Source of the DNA: Coffea arabica
Taxonomy: Eukaryota > Streptophyta > Magnoliopsida > Gentianales > Rubiaceae
Direction of reading: 5' to 3'
Assembly: GCF_036785885.1 (NCBI RefSeq)
Contig: NC_092329.1
Span: 4,340,001-4,404,000, forward strand
DNA: 64,000 nt
Position 1 is the first letter of the stretch. Each line of letters starts with the position of its first letter. Shown piece by piece: positions 1-11,517 of the stretch. The position numbers were made by a program, and so were the translations under genes. The notes below the pieces were generated by a model. The model was not told where the DNA came from, made no database searches, and saw only the letters and a program-made list of their open reading frames with translations.

Positions 1-1450
1 CTGTCATGCAACTATTGTACAAAGAGAAGAGGGAAAAAATTTAGTGTGAAAATAACTAACAAGATCAATTACAATTTGTTTCTAAGTACAGTTTCTGTGG
101 TTCATTTGACAACTTTTCCATGGAAGCCAGCTTATAAGGGAAATTCATTCTCAATTCAATAGAAAGTTGGCGTTAGATGAAGTTTAGTTTTGTTTGTTAC
201 TGTTTTTTCACTTAATTGTGTACGATTTACTACTATAAATTCTTGTAAATTTTTTTTAAAAAAACACTAATATAGCATGGTCCGAGCTTAGTGTGAGTTA
301 AGCTCGAGAGAGTTGACATTAAAGCCTTAGGCTTAGGCTCAGAGGTTTAGCCCAACTGGAAGTCCAACTTATAAGATTACTCTGTTCTTAAGTTGTTGGT
401 GTGCCCGGATCAATACCGATCGGGTATATATATATATATATTGCGTTATGTGGCATGATTTTAAGATGCTTATATTCAATTCTACAGAATCTCTTTTCTT
501 TGCTGGGAATATGTTTTGGGGAGTTTATTGCCAAAATAACTCTTCTTCCAAAATATATACCCAAAGTAACCTATTTTTATAATTTATTACCTTTATAATC
601 CTTTTTTTGCCACTTAGGCAGCATATGTGTCAGGATGGAGATAAAAACACATTCCATTTCTCTTTTCAATCTAATATCTTCCCCAATTTTCTTTCTAAAT
701 ATTCCCGCATTTTTTTGTTTAATTATCTTTCCCTTGTCAAACATATATTTGAGATATTTTTACTGTAGCACTTTTTTTGATATGATGTATGTGAGATAAA
801 AAAGTGATTGAAAAATGTGTTGATGATACAAACAAGTCAGTGTGTGTAAATAAGGTGTAAATAAAGTGAAATAATCTTCAATCCAAACACACTCGTAATT
901 CTAAGAAATCAATATTTATATTAACAGCATCTAAAAAATATGCTTCTCGAGTTGATAATCTCAAGGCAAATGAAAATTATTCTCGTGTCTTTTTAAGGAG
1001 TAGAAATGATAACATAAATAAATATGATAGTCTTGAAGTTTTTTAATTGCTTACAATTTTTGTTGAAATTTTTGTTGCAACTTTTGTATTTTTAAAATTT
1101 ATTTTTTGAAAAATATATATGCAATAGGTTTGATACATTTTAAAAAAATTAGAGCCCAATAATAGCAAGGTCAATAATGGTAGAATTTATTTTAAATAAT
1201 TATAAAGAAATTATAAAAGTTATGCAATCTTCTTGTGCCTCTGTAATAAAAAAAATTTAAATTTTTAGTTCATGTTGGATACTTTAAATTAGATTTGAAT
1301 TTTCTTTTTTTGTTATCGTGCATGGTAATCAAGATAACTAGATGGCAACAATAACATCATTATGGGAATAAATTTTGAAAGTAAATCACATTGGGAATAT
1401 TTTTTAACAAGAGTGTTATTTTTGGCAATAAACTCATGCTTTGGGATCAT
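1..1450. other. AT-rich intergenic DNA
   Basis: I see no gene here. The stretch is AT-rich, with a short TA run near 425-440. It carries one copy of a dispersed MITE-like repeat at about 737-893, listed separately. The open frames are short and have no recognisable domain or codon bias. Confidence 0.6.
737..893 (+). repeat. MITE-like dispersed repeat, copy A
   Basis: This AT-rich segment runs from a block containing ACTGTAGCACTTTTT to a terminal TTCAATCCAAACACAC. Related copies lie at about 6870-7035 (opposite orientation) and about 51062-51235. All share a core with ATATGATGTATGTGAGATAA or a close variant. The family name is not known to me, and it looks non-coding and non-autonomous. Confidence 0.45.
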
Positions 1451-1488
1451 GACAAAAAAAAAATCTTTTTATTTTCTAGATCTTCATC

Positions 1489-1654
1489 TCTTGTTTGGTA
1501 GACAAGTTTTTTGTTAAGTTTGTCTGCTACAAGTTTTTTAAAAATTTTAGCTACAATAACCTCAAAAAATTTCTCATAAGTTTTTAAACTATACACTTCA
1601 AAATATTTTTTTTTAAAAAAAACACACTTCAAAAAACTTCTACAGTAAGTTATA
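1489..1654. repeat. MITE copy interrupted by a Stowaway
   Basis: The segment starts with TTGTTTGGTAGACAAG and continues through blocks such as GCTACAAGTTTTTT and CAATAACCTCAAAAAA. A second copy at about 10728-10944 matches it over roughly 160 bp. That copy has a clear inverted end (GTTTGGCA at left, TGCCAAAC at right), suggesting an hAT-like or similar foldback MITE. This first copy stops where the Stowaway element at 1655 begins. Confidence 0.55.
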
Positions 1655-1983
1655 CTCCCTCCGTCCCACTTTGATAGTTCTGGTTCTTTTTTCACACAGT
1701 TTAATAAAAAATAGTTAACTTTGTTGGAACAATCAATTTAGGTAGCTATTTTCCTAAAATACCCTCACATTAATTAGAGTACAACTTTATGGGAACTTGA
1801 ATTGATGGTAAAAAAAGAATCAACTCTCATTAAATGAGGTAGGTTTATAGTAACAACAACTTACATTGAATAAGGGTATTTTAGGAAAATTAAAATATAA
1901 CTACATTCTTCAATTGGAAAGTGGACTATAATTTGGGACAGATAAAAAAGAAAAACAGGACTATCAAAGTGGGACGGAGGGAG
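1655..1983. mobile_element. Stowaway-type MITE (Tc1/mariner)
   Basis: A 329 bp non-coding element with near-perfect inverted ends. It begins CTCCCTCCGTCCCACTTTGA and ends with the reverse complement. It is flanked by TA on both sides (1653-1654 and 1984-1985), the target duplication of Tc1/mariner elements. CTCCCTCCGTCC is the classical Stowaway terminus. It has no transposase, so it would have been moved in trans. The two ends are nearly identical, suggesting a fairly recent insertion. Confidence 0.92.
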
Positions 1984-1985
1984 TA

Positions 1986-2523
1986 GTAAAGTTGTGACGT
2001 CCAATGGATCAATTCCTTTGGAATTTGAATCGGTGGCACCGAGAGTGGGAAATAATCATGATGCAAGCCTAGCGTTTGTGTTTGTGTTGGTGTTGGTGGT
2101 CACAATTTTGGATTTCCCACCAACTTGAACGAAACTTCATTCAACGGGCGGTGTGCGGCCAGAGATGCAGACAAGATGGGAAGGATTGCTTTGGCATCTG
2201 CTCCCTTGAAAATCTTACCAATGATAGCCATCCCCTTGAATGTGCTCTAGCTTTAGTGCTTCAAAACAACCAAGCATGAAACGCTACTCCCAAGAGGAAC
2301 CAACTTTGCCTAACAAAGACACGCTCAACATCAAGTGGTAAAAAGATTTATACGACTTTTTTGGTTTTGCCACTTTGCCTATTACAACACATAATTAGAT
2401 AAGACAGACCATAATCGGATAACGATCTGATTTCCATGTGGAGGAACATAAAGGGCCAAAAAAAAAGAAGGGAAAAATGACTTCGACGCAGGCACACTTG
2501 CTTTGTCTACATACATATACTAA
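1986..2523. other. Intergenic, downstream of the amino-acid carrier gene
   Basis: No supported gene. It includes the likely 3' untranslated region and poly(A) region of the minus-strand carrier gene ending at 2524. A 67-codon plus-strand frame at 2076-2279 has no recognisable features. Confidence 0.5.
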
Positions 2524-5500
2524 CTAGTTGGGCTTAAAGAATTTCAGCTTAAGGCCACTGTTGACAATACTCCAAATGCCTCCAATAGAGAAGGCGAGGC
2601 TGAATGCAACGCCCAACCAACCGAGAGTCCAGTGAAAGTACCAATTGAAGCTGTATTTTGTTGGCTTTTTTATGAGAACCCACATGAAGCAAGGGTAAGC
2701 AAATGTGACTGGTAGAGTGAGCCCTCCGAGCAAACCAGCAAGGCTGGACAGGAAAGGCAGTGCCACCCCTATAAAGAAGGAGACAAATCCGAAGAAGACT
2801 CGGAAACCTGAGCGAACCCAAATCGAGCATGGACGGTTTGTACGACTCGTGTAGCCTGCTTCAAAACTGTCAAAAGCGGGCATTGAGTATATCTGGAAAC
2901 TGCTCAGGCAGTTGAACACGACAAGAAGAAATGTCATTGCCAGGAGTCCCCTGGGAATGTCATGACTGTGAAATGCATACAATGCGTTGAGAATTCCTCC
3001 TGAGGGCATCTGAAAAGCATAGAACTCCAAAATTTTAAGTGAAAAAGCATACAATGTTGTACAGGATGTGAAAAAATATCTCACTTTCCTGAAGAAAGCC
3101 TGTGAATATTGAATGGTGGAAAACAGAAGATTGAGAAGCAGTATGCTTACCAGGTTTCCATATGCCCAGAAACCTCCAATAGCGACGGGGAACAGGCACA
3201 TGGCAATGAAGCAATAGGCAAACTTGGCTCCCTTCCACATCGGCACATGAGCTGGGTGCTTGAAGGTTGATGGCATTGTTGCCTACAAAACACCGTTGAC
3301 GTTTATAACAGCAGATAATTGCAGTGACTTAAGAATGTACATCGCGATGGTCTTTAACAGCACTAAACATGATATACATTTCAACCAACTCCGAGCATAC
3401 CTGAATTTCTAGGACCAAATTGTGGCCTCTAAATGCAAATGCAATGATACCAAGTGCATTTAGGAAAGAAGAGAGTGTAGCGGAAGGTGAAGGCAATGAG
3501 ATGGGCTGGTAAGAGATCAAGGGTGGTCTCTGTTGGCTTACAGAGAGTATCCAAGCCATGGTGGAGTAGATTATGGCAGTAACTGCTCCTACCAATGAGA
3601 GTCCAGCAATTGAGTTAAGGTTTGGGAGCTGGGATAACACAATGCACAAGGATGTGAACACCAGATACCACTCAACAGTTGTCAGAGGATTTGAAGAACA
3701 CAGGGGGCCGCATACAATTTGAAAGAACAGTTTCATGGTCTCCCCTCCAATGAGAATCAAAGCTGTCGCTGTTCCTGCTGACAGATACACCGTAGGGAAA
3801 AGCGCGAGCCATACACCTAATCTATCCCCTGAAAATTCAAGTAGTAAACGCAAAATCAGTTTCATGCAAAGGTGCAAAGGAAATGATAATGCAAGAATCT
3901 CTCGTTACCAGTAGGACCACTGTGTTTAACTGTAAGATTTTCTATTAATTTATCTCCCCGTGTAGGAATCTGTGACAAAATTCTATATTGTGAGACGGTT
4001 TAGTGAATCAGGACTTGCAGCTGTCCCTGTATCTTCGAATGTGCAAGAGGTAATAAGAACTAGCATTTCTTGAGGACAATTGCATTATTAATAATCTGCT
4101 ACTGTCTATAGGAGAAAGAAATAAATGAATTGTTTGCTACTATCCTTTTAAATTATGTTTCAGAAGCTATCTCACCAAATGCTGCTTGTGCAAGTTCTAC
4201 ATATCTGTTGTATCTCTTCCCAGGAACTGCTTCATGTAACTGAACGAGAATCCACAAAGTGTAAAGTTGCCAGAAGTAAGCTATCGTCAAGGAAATTATG
4301 CCCCAACTCCTGCATATTGTTGCAAGAACTATGAACTAGATAACTAACTAAAAAAGCTTACAGAATTGGCCTGACATAATTTTGGAATTTATGCGATGAC
4401 TTTCTTCAATTAGAGAAAAAATCTTCAAGATAATCAGCACATGGATCACTAAATTCCAAAGATAAAAGTCTAAGGCAGATATCCAGATTAGTGAAAGCTT
4501 AACTGCTGATTAATTGGAATTAGTATAAAAGTATTGACGCTGTAGTGCTGGGGAGGGAAAAAAAACCATTCTGGGGTAGAGAACATCACGTAATAATTTA
4601 GCATCAAAAGGGATTGAATTGCAAGATAAAGCACTGCCATGCCAATTACACCAATCAAGCATAAAGCAGAGCCAACTGTCTTCATCCTCAAAAGGCAAAA
4701 TACAGAATCATGAAAGGACCCATTCTATGCAGCGTTCTATGAAAAAGTAAAAGGCTGAAAAAAGAAAAGAAGGATATGACTTGCCTCGAGGATCTTTCTT
4801 ACTTCTATTCAAATCAAATGAAAATGATGAACCTTGGAAAAAGCAACAAAAGAAATCGAAAGATAAAGAAGATACGATCACCTGGTAGACCCACAAGTCC
4901 ATCACATACTCAGATTCAATCAACTTCAAAGAAAAACTACTTAATAAGTATCAGTCCAGAGAGAGGAAAAAATGAGTTATGAGCTATAAAAGGAAAAAGA
5001 AATCTGTCGAAGAAGTTAACAATAGGGAAAAAAGGGAATTACTGCACTATTTAAATTTCAAAGTGACAAAACACGAAGCCAAGAATAATTTGAATACAGA
5101 AAGACAGAGTACCTAGCTTATTTCTACCCTTCAAACATCAAAGCTAGAATTTTTATGCCATTAATTCTTCCAAAAATTGAAGCTTCATGCACATGCCAAA
5201 TTTTCATTATAATTTCAGGATGGAAAAAGCACACTACAAGGACCACTACTCCACACTAGCATACTAGTAGTTGAAAAATGGATAAAAGGAAGCCAGCTTT
5301 AAACACAGAGTGTAGATCTTTTACCCTCGTTAACCTAATGCACTGCATATATGCTTCCAAAAGCAGTTAAAACCTCCTATCATTGACAAAAGGACCACAA
5401 GTTAAGCACAATCCCTCGACGTAACATTCAAGAACTACAAAGCACAAAGGACACAGTCAAAACCAAAGCTAACTGAGGATTGAATCTAGCCAATAGTCTT

Positions 5501-5969
5501 TGCTGATTTGTACATAGTAAACCAATTAGTTAAGCTTAAGCAACTATGCAAGCATCAAAGTTGATAGGACTACACACCAGCCAAGAAAAGAGAATGCAAC
5601 AGGCAAGACCAGAGCTTGGAACCCAAAACCAGCATTGAGGTTATGAAAAGCAGCATAATGAGCATTCCCATTGCGAGACTCGGTAATGGGAAGCCAAGCA
5701 TCTTGCGGGTTCAGCTTTGTCAAGTGTCCCACCTCCTCTAAATATCCCTTCATGTTAACCAACACCCTCTTCATAGGCGTCCCAATGGGGCTCAAGAACC
5801 TCGGAGATATAAACGAAGTCGGGGTCCATGACTTAGCCTCTTTTGATGCTGGCCCAGTTGAGGCCAACCCCCTGGGAGACCTCTGGCCGGACGGCGTGAG
5901 TATTTCCGGCGTCGACGCACGTGGGGTTGCCGGAATCGAAATTAGCTCTGTCTCTGGCCTCTCCTCCAT
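2524..5969 (-). CDS. LHTL8: Lysine/histidine transporter-like 8 (AAAP family amino-acid carrier)
   Basis: A multi-pass plasma-membrane amino-acid:proton symporter of the amino acid/auxin permease family. The coding exons are 5969-5578, 4309-4176, 3828-3401, 3282-3151 and 3009-2524. Their total of 1572 nt encodes 523 residues, the usual length for this subgroup. The first ~95 residues form a Ser/Pro-rich cytosolic tail (TPRASTPEILTPSG), followed by about ten or eleven hydrophobic segments. The second exon encodes LYTLWILVQLHEAVPGKRYN and the end is GLKLKFFKPN; both are hallmarks I recall for Arabidopsis LHT-like 8. Substrate is not shown by sequence. The start is the first ATG of an open exon 90 bp downstream of a TATA-like run. 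All splice junctions are GT-AG and the frame is kept. Intron 1 (about 1.27 kb) is the longest. Confidence 0.93.
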
Positions 5970-6058
5970 TGATGATTAGCAGTTTGTTAGTGCTCTGCGT
6001 TTTTCTGGGTTCTGCTGCTCTGTTTCTTCTGTTGCTGAAAGTGAGAAATGGAGAAGAA

Positions 6059-6066
6059 TATATATA
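6059..6066 (-). promoter_or_regulatory. TATA-like element of the LHT-like gene
   Basis: TATATATA lies 90 bp upstream of the ATG at 5969, a normal distance for a plant core promoter with a ~60 nt leader. The motif is palindromic, so its direction is inferred from the gene only. Confidence 0.4.
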
Positions 6067-6869
6067 AGACTGGTGAGTGAGAGTCGGGGAGACTGAGCAT
6101 GCAGGGGGACAGGGGCTGGGAGTACAGTGGGAACGGATGCTGATAGTAAAGGATGTGAGGGGTGTGAGAGTTTGTAAAGGTTTGATCTTGGCCGTTGGTG
6201 TGGTGTTGATTGCACGAACCTCGATAGTTTTGATTCTCACCGATGAAAGCGTAAAGTCTGGAAGTGAAATGTATGAAATGAGAACCTTGGAGCTTTCAAA
6301 AAAAAAAAAAAAAGGGAACCTTGGAGCTTTAATTTCAGGTTGATTGATGGTGGGGGAGTGGATCGTATATGACAAGGGGTACAGTAGCTTTATGGCGCAG
6401 GTCCGGACCTGTTGTAGGCATATGTTAGGGATTGGCCTATAATTTATACTAGCTCGGCCGGTCTAGACTTTTACAATAACGGATGTGCAAAATGAGACAT
6501 CCACCACAAATAGAGAGACTATTGTAAGTTCTAGTTGTTTGCAGGTTGGTGGTATATGTGTTCAAAGGATTTGATATTACAAATTCTATTTTGGGGTAAA
6601 CTGCAATTTTGACTCCAAGTTTAGTAATTTTTCATTTAACCTTTTTATATAGTTTAATTTGTCAAGGCGATTAAAACTTGTCCCCTGTCATAGGGCCAAC
6701 TTAAATGTCAAAGAGCATTCCAAGATCAAGATGTAAATTGAATTACTCCATTTATTAACCATAAGTGATTATGCATAGATTTTGAAAAACTTCAAGTTAA
6801 TTATGTTGAAAATTTTTAAATTAGGGACGAATGAGTAATCAGTTCTAGATTTATATATCTTGAAGTAAT

Positions 6870-7035
6870 ATTTGGAATAATTTTGCAATCCAAACACACT
6901 TCAAGATATATAAATTTTGTTTATATCACAAATACAATTTTTAATCAATTTTTTTTATCTTTCTAATCACTTTTTTTTTATCTTATATGCATCATATCAT
7001 AAAAACTATTACAGTGATTATTCCAAACGAAAGTG
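6870..7035 (-). repeat. MITE-like dispersed repeat, copy B
   Basis: This is the reverse-orientation relative of the repeat at about 737-893. It begins GGAATAATTTTGCAATCCAA and ends TTACAGTGATTATTCCAAAC. GGAATAAT at left pairs with ATTATTCC at right, so the copy has short inverted ends, as expected of a foldback MITE. Confidence 0.5.
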
Positions 7036-7482
7036 ATCTTAACAATTTTGTTGGTTCCATTACAAAGGATGGTTTCGGTCGTTTTGATACTATAGTATAA
7101 ATTATGAGGGATCACGTATAACTTTTAAAATCACAATCTTATTATGTGCAAAAGTATTTAATCGTCAAGGGTGAGCTGTTCATTTTATCATTGATACTCT
7201 TTTTTTGAACTTAAAATCATGTAATAAATAAATAAAAATTATAAGCAAATGTTTTTTTTTTTTTGTTGTAGATTAAGCAAAGAATTTTATATGTACATGC
7301 ATGCAATGTACTAAGATTATTTTGTCTCTGTCATCAAATTAGTGTACACTATGCACCAAAAAAAAAAGGTACCATTTGGTTTTCTGATACTCTAATAATT
7401 GCAATTACTACAGACAGGTTACCTGAATGCACTGAAAATGCAGTGGCAAATACATCAACAGGGGCTCTGCAAAGAGTAAAAA

Positions 7483-7504
7483 GGGGGGGGGGGGGGGGGG
7501 GGGG
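7483..7504 (+). repeat. G22 homopolymer with flanking G-runs
   Basis: Twenty-two consecutive G followed by T, GGGGGG and GTGTGTGGGG. It could form G-quadruplexes. The exact length is likely to be uncertain in any assembly. Confidence 0.8.
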
Positions 7505-8325
7505 TGGGGGGTGTGTGGGGTTAACTTTTAAGAGCTTCCCGGTGGGTTTTGGCTTTTCGGAATGTACTGTATCTCTCTCACTATCTCAGTAGAGAGGCAG
7601 GAGTGTCAAGTGTGGGTCCGTTTAAAATCCTATTGAGTGTCATTTATAGTCAAAGATCTTTAGTGAAAGCACACAAGCGAAGTGGCGAACTAGATTGAAT
7701 TGTTGTGGACCTGATGTTTACGAACAAGGGACCTGAGGGGTAAATGGGCCAAGTTAAATCGACTAGCTGGGGAGGTTTTTATTTTTAATTTTTTTTATCA
7801 AAATTTGAGTTCGATAGGATAAATGCATATATATATATATTAAAATTATTATTATAAAATATCTATTTTATCTCTTGTTTAAAATTGTATAAATGCAATT
7901 TTATATTATTTAAACTTTGATTGGGTTTGATCAAGCTTGATGATTGAAATCAATTGGGCTTGATTTGAGTCAAGCTCGAATCAAATAAATTAAAATCGAA
8001 CTCGAATTTAAACTCAATTTTCTAAAGTTTGATAAACTAAAACTCAAGTTTTTTAACTCTAGTTGAGTTCTAATAGTATACTGTTGAAATGCGACTCAAC
8101 TCAATTTAGTCACGCGTTTAGGTACTACAGTTTCAACGAGAAAATTAATAATAAGCTATCATGATAAATTAGAGTCCGTATTTCATCTTTAACTGGGATC
8201 TTTCTTCTGTGTCATCATGGTTAAGAAAAGCAGAAAACTCTCCACTTGTAGGTCTAGGTTGCAAATGAATCGAATTTGATCCAAAATTCAATCTGTCAGA
8301 CTAGATTGATTTATAATTTGAAGTT

Positions 8326-8798
8326 TGCAGAGGCCCCGTCCTGGGCCTGTACACGTGGCAGCCCAGGGAGCTCCGAGTTGGGCTTAGACCCCGAGCCCAT
8401 GAGAACTGTCCCGCGGCCCTCCGCCGCTAGGGCTCCGAGGGGCTCCAGAGAGCAATCCCGCATAGGTCGGGATTGCTCTCCCTCAGTGCGGGATTATGAG
8501 CTATTCTGGGCAAATCCCGAAACGTACGGAGGTCGGACTCCTAAGCAGGTATAAATGATAACGCCCATTGACTGCGCAAGGTATACACACTATTGGACAA
8601 TTACTCCCGACCGTCCTACTTCCCGTGAACCTCACTCACCGGAAAACTAACTTGACCGTCGGAATGCCCTCGGGGACGACCTCGGGGCCCCTGTTAGTTC
8701 ACTCTCTTGTTTGTCTTTCAGGCTTAGGACGCGCTCTCTCCATCAGCAAGCCGAGCTCGTCAGCTCAGCTCTGTCCGGGGAAGTTCCGTGCTTCTTCA
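8326..8798 (+). mobile_element. Solo LTR of a retrotransposon (fossil)
   Basis: A 473 bp GC-rich block set in AT-rich DNA. It starts TG (TGCAGAGGCC) and ends CA (TGCTTCTTCA). It is flanked by a perfect 5 bp duplication AAGTT at 8321-8325 and 8799-8803. It has a TATA-like word (GGTATAAATGATAA) near 8549. The length, TG..CA ends and 5 bp duplication are those of an LTR left alone after recombination between the two ends of an LTR retrotransposon. No internal region is present. Superfamily cannot be fixed from an LTR alone. The intact target duplication suggests it is not very old. Confidence 0.8.
8448..8480. other. Perfect 13-bp inverted repeat inside the solo LTR
   Basis: GAGAGCAATCCCG at 8448-8460 is exactly complementary to CGGGATTGCTCTC at 8468-8480. 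A 7-nt spacer (CATAGGT) separates them. It lies about 70 bp upstream of the TATA-like word, in the part of the LTR that would be U3. Confidence 0.85.
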
Positions 8799-10727
8799 AA
8801 GTTCAAATTCAAGCTCGACGTTATAAGAAACTAAAATTTAAACTGGAGTTTGATTTGATTTAGCATTTTGATAGATTCTAATTCGACTCAAAAGCTCGAA
8901 ATATTATTTAATTTTTTATATCTTGGAGCCTTATCAAATTTATTTTTCTTTTTGATGAAACATCATACTTTCATTTCATCTTCACTAATGATAAAAATTA
9001 CGTTGAGCGTACATAGATGTAACATATTTGAAAAACGCACAATACCATGCTATAATCAATAAAAACTACACCATAAAATTCTAACAGCATTAAAAAATTA
9101 TTTTTTTCTAATAAGTTTTAATATGTAAAGGTTTGAATTCGATTCAATACTTTAATTCAAACTTCAATTATTTTAAAATCAAACTCGAATAATCAAGGCT
9201 TTAGCGAATCGAGATCCAACCAACGATTGGCTGTGGGGGTGATTTGTTTTTAGCCTATGTGCTGCGACCCCGTCGAAATGGCGGGTGCGCGTGGAGTGAT
9301 TGGGATGAAGGTCAAGAGTGTGTCTGCAAAATAGAATGGTCCCATCATGATTCCACGGGGTTGCAGCAAACAAAGCAAAAATGACTGTTGAATTTGACCA
9401 AGAAATGGCCCGACAGAAGCCCCATGTGGAATAGCAGCGCATAATCGGAAAATCTCAGGCGTGGCCATTTTAATCAAAACAGTCCCGCCAATGCGATTAT
9501 TACTTCATTACACGCCAAGCTCTGCCTCTCTTCATTCATGTCGCCATGCGGCCATGGATCATTTGCTGTATCTTCTCTTCTAAACAACAACAGCTAAAAT
9601 ACAATTGATGATGCTTCTCTTCACGCTGTTGAAGGTGGGGGCACCTTCACCTTCACCTTCACCAACAAGCGTGAAGAAGATCCTTAGGTAATCAATCCCA
9701 TCACACAAAATTAGAGAGCAGCTGCTCCAGGATTTCCATGATAAAAGTATTCACATTAATGTATTTTTTGAGAACTGCAATTTATGACTTCAATTTTCAC
9801 CCTACCGTTCCTCATAAGTTAGCATTATTCACATGAACGATCTTGGTTTAAATAGTAGATATTCTTCAATAGGTAAGGTGCCCACTAAACATTTACTTCA
9901 TATCAACTTATTATTTGAATGTATACGCTCAAATCTGTTGCACATTTGTGTTTTTGACATTTTTTCCAAATCAACTTCATTCTTTTTACACTTGTTTTTT
10001 TTTTTTTAAAAATCGATGCCTTAAATCGAATCGGCGCACGTGTGTGTATATATAAATACATATACGTATTTATGTATGTACATGCGCACGCACGCGCTGA
10101 CCACATAAATGTAGTAAGAGTAAATCTTTGGTTACTTTTTTTGCTGCCCGAATTTGAGCAGCCACAATTTCTTTTGTGTTTAGTTCACGCCTAAAAAGGG
10201 CAAAAAGAAAAAAAATGGCCTTTTCTAACTAGTTTGAAAAGAGTAGCTGACAAAGAATATGGCACGACAAAGGAGTTTAGATTTAGTTAATGGATTAAGA
10301 AGACTCTTTAGTGTGAGGCGAGGGTGTGCTGCTTAGCAAAATGAGAAATGCTGGGCTGGGGTCCCGAATAAGTGCGGCTTCCTATGTAAAGTCTACCCAA
10401 GACCCATCCATATTTTGATTTGGCCCGTGCATTTTTGAATGAGCATCCTTAAGATGATTTCTCCATCCAAGAGAGTTTTCAGAATCCAGTTTGCTTTCTT
10501 CTTGTCGGAACCTGGACAACGAAACACCTATTTGAGATCCTATTTTCATTTCATTTCTCAATTCATGATTCAAAGTGGGCTTATATACTTGGATGGCCCT
10601 TGGGCTACTAGGCCTAGATTCATTTAGCTTGGGCCAGTCCAGCGCCACTGATGAAAAATCACTGTTGTCGATGGACAATCCCTTCAACAATTCTCACAAC
10701 TTTTCCATGCTGTTAAGAGATGATCGG

Positions 10728-10944
10728 CTTTGTTTGGCAGATAAGTTTTTTGTCAAGTTTATCTGCTACAAGTTTTTAAAAACTTTAACTACAGTAACCT
10801 CAAAAAACTTCTCAAAGTTTTTAAACTGTACACCTCAAAATATTAAAAAAAAACACACTTCAAAATTTTTTTTAAAAAAACTTCTACAGTACGCTACAGT
10901 AAAATTTTAGATAAACACCAAAAAAACTCACTTGCCAAACAGGG
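10728..10944. mobile_element. Foldback MITE, complete copy
   Basis: A non-coding element of about 217 bp whose left end CTTTGTTTGGCAG mirrors its right end TTGCCAAACAGGG. Its interior matches the copy at 1489-1654. I could not see a clean 8 bp target duplication, so assignment to hAT-like MITEs rests only on size and termini. Confidence 0.55.
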
Positions 10945-11294
10945 TCGACATTTGGGCTGAGACGTCCCTTTTAGGTAGCACACAGTTGAGTTAATTTCAA
11001 AGTTAGAGGATGAGACGATTAGTTTCGGTCTTGAGATGGCAACATTTTCAAAAATTTGAAATATAAACAACTATATCATCGTCCACAATATAATTGAGGG
11101 AACGCCTCCCAAAAGGAACTGTAGAATTTCCTAAAGTAATATCTAAAATTACTTCTACAACTTGTCACACATTCTTGAGCTAAAGATGAATCTTTCTCCC
11201 GATCTCACCAAGTATGGTTAAATCGTTGTTAATTGAATATTTAATGAGGATAACCATCTCTATGTAAACTTGGTTAAGGCCTCCCACTGGCCTT

Positions 11295-11319
11295 CCCCCC
11301 CCCCCCCCCCCCCCCCCCC
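11295..11319 (+). repeat. C25 homopolymer
   Basis: Twenty-five consecutive C within an otherwise AT-rich region. On the minus strand this is a G25 run. Confidence 0.85.
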
Positions 11320-11517
11320 AACCCACCAAAAATACCGGGCAGAAAGAAAAAATAAAATAGAAAAGTTAAGATTAATGTAAATTCATGACTTGTACAGAAA
11401 TTCGTGAACGAATTCCCCAGTCATATTCAATCAATAACTGATAACATGTCAAATAAATTGGAAGCGTAGGGCATAAAAATGATCTGGCCACTGATGTAAG
11501 AAAGTTCTAGTGCACTC

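Larger units (their letters stand above)
6376..7900. other. Gene-free accessory stretch
   Basis: I see no gene. The stretch holds one copy of the dispersed MITE-like repeat (about 6870-7035) and a G22 homopolymer at 7483-7504 followed by further G runs. A poly(T) and a TA-rich run also occur. Open frames are short. Confidence 0.5.
7905..9215. repeat. Degenerate element arms around a solo LTR (possible MULE relic)
   Basis: Both sides of the solo LTR at 8326-8798 are AT-rich and studded with AAGCTCGAA, AACTCGAATTTAAA and similar words, roughly 7905-8100, 8800-8900 and 9120-9215. This resembles the low-complexity TCGAGCTCG arms of the Pack-MULE at 37853-39137. I could not find clean inverted ends or a target duplication, so the assignment is tentative. 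Confidence 0.25.
9216..11506. other. Gene-free accessory stretch
   Basis: No supported gene. It holds a TTCACC hexamer repeat (about 9641-9662), a MITE copy (10728-10944) and a C25 run (11295-11319). Two minus-strand frames (9250-9477 and 10382-10690) are open for 75 and 102 codons but show no domain I recognise. Confidence 0.45.

Noticed and set aside
5833-6375. 180-codon minus ORF overlapping the LHT-like first exon
   Set aside because: Different frame from the conserved transporter exon; a shadow of the leader and exon 1.
8276-8834. Two GC-rich plus-strand ORFs of 92 and 88 codons
   Set aside because: They lie across a solo LTR with TG..CA ends and a 5 bp duplication; open frames are a result of GC-rich composition.
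9250-9477. 75-codon minus ORF with a stretch (VGPFLGQIQ) faintly like ribosomal protein uL11
   Set aside because: The similarity covers fewer than ten residues and the following residues do not match; chance is the better explanation.
10382-10690. 102-codon minus-strand ORF
   Set aside because: Composition looks protein-like but no family is recognisable and there are no flanking exon signals; left uncalled.
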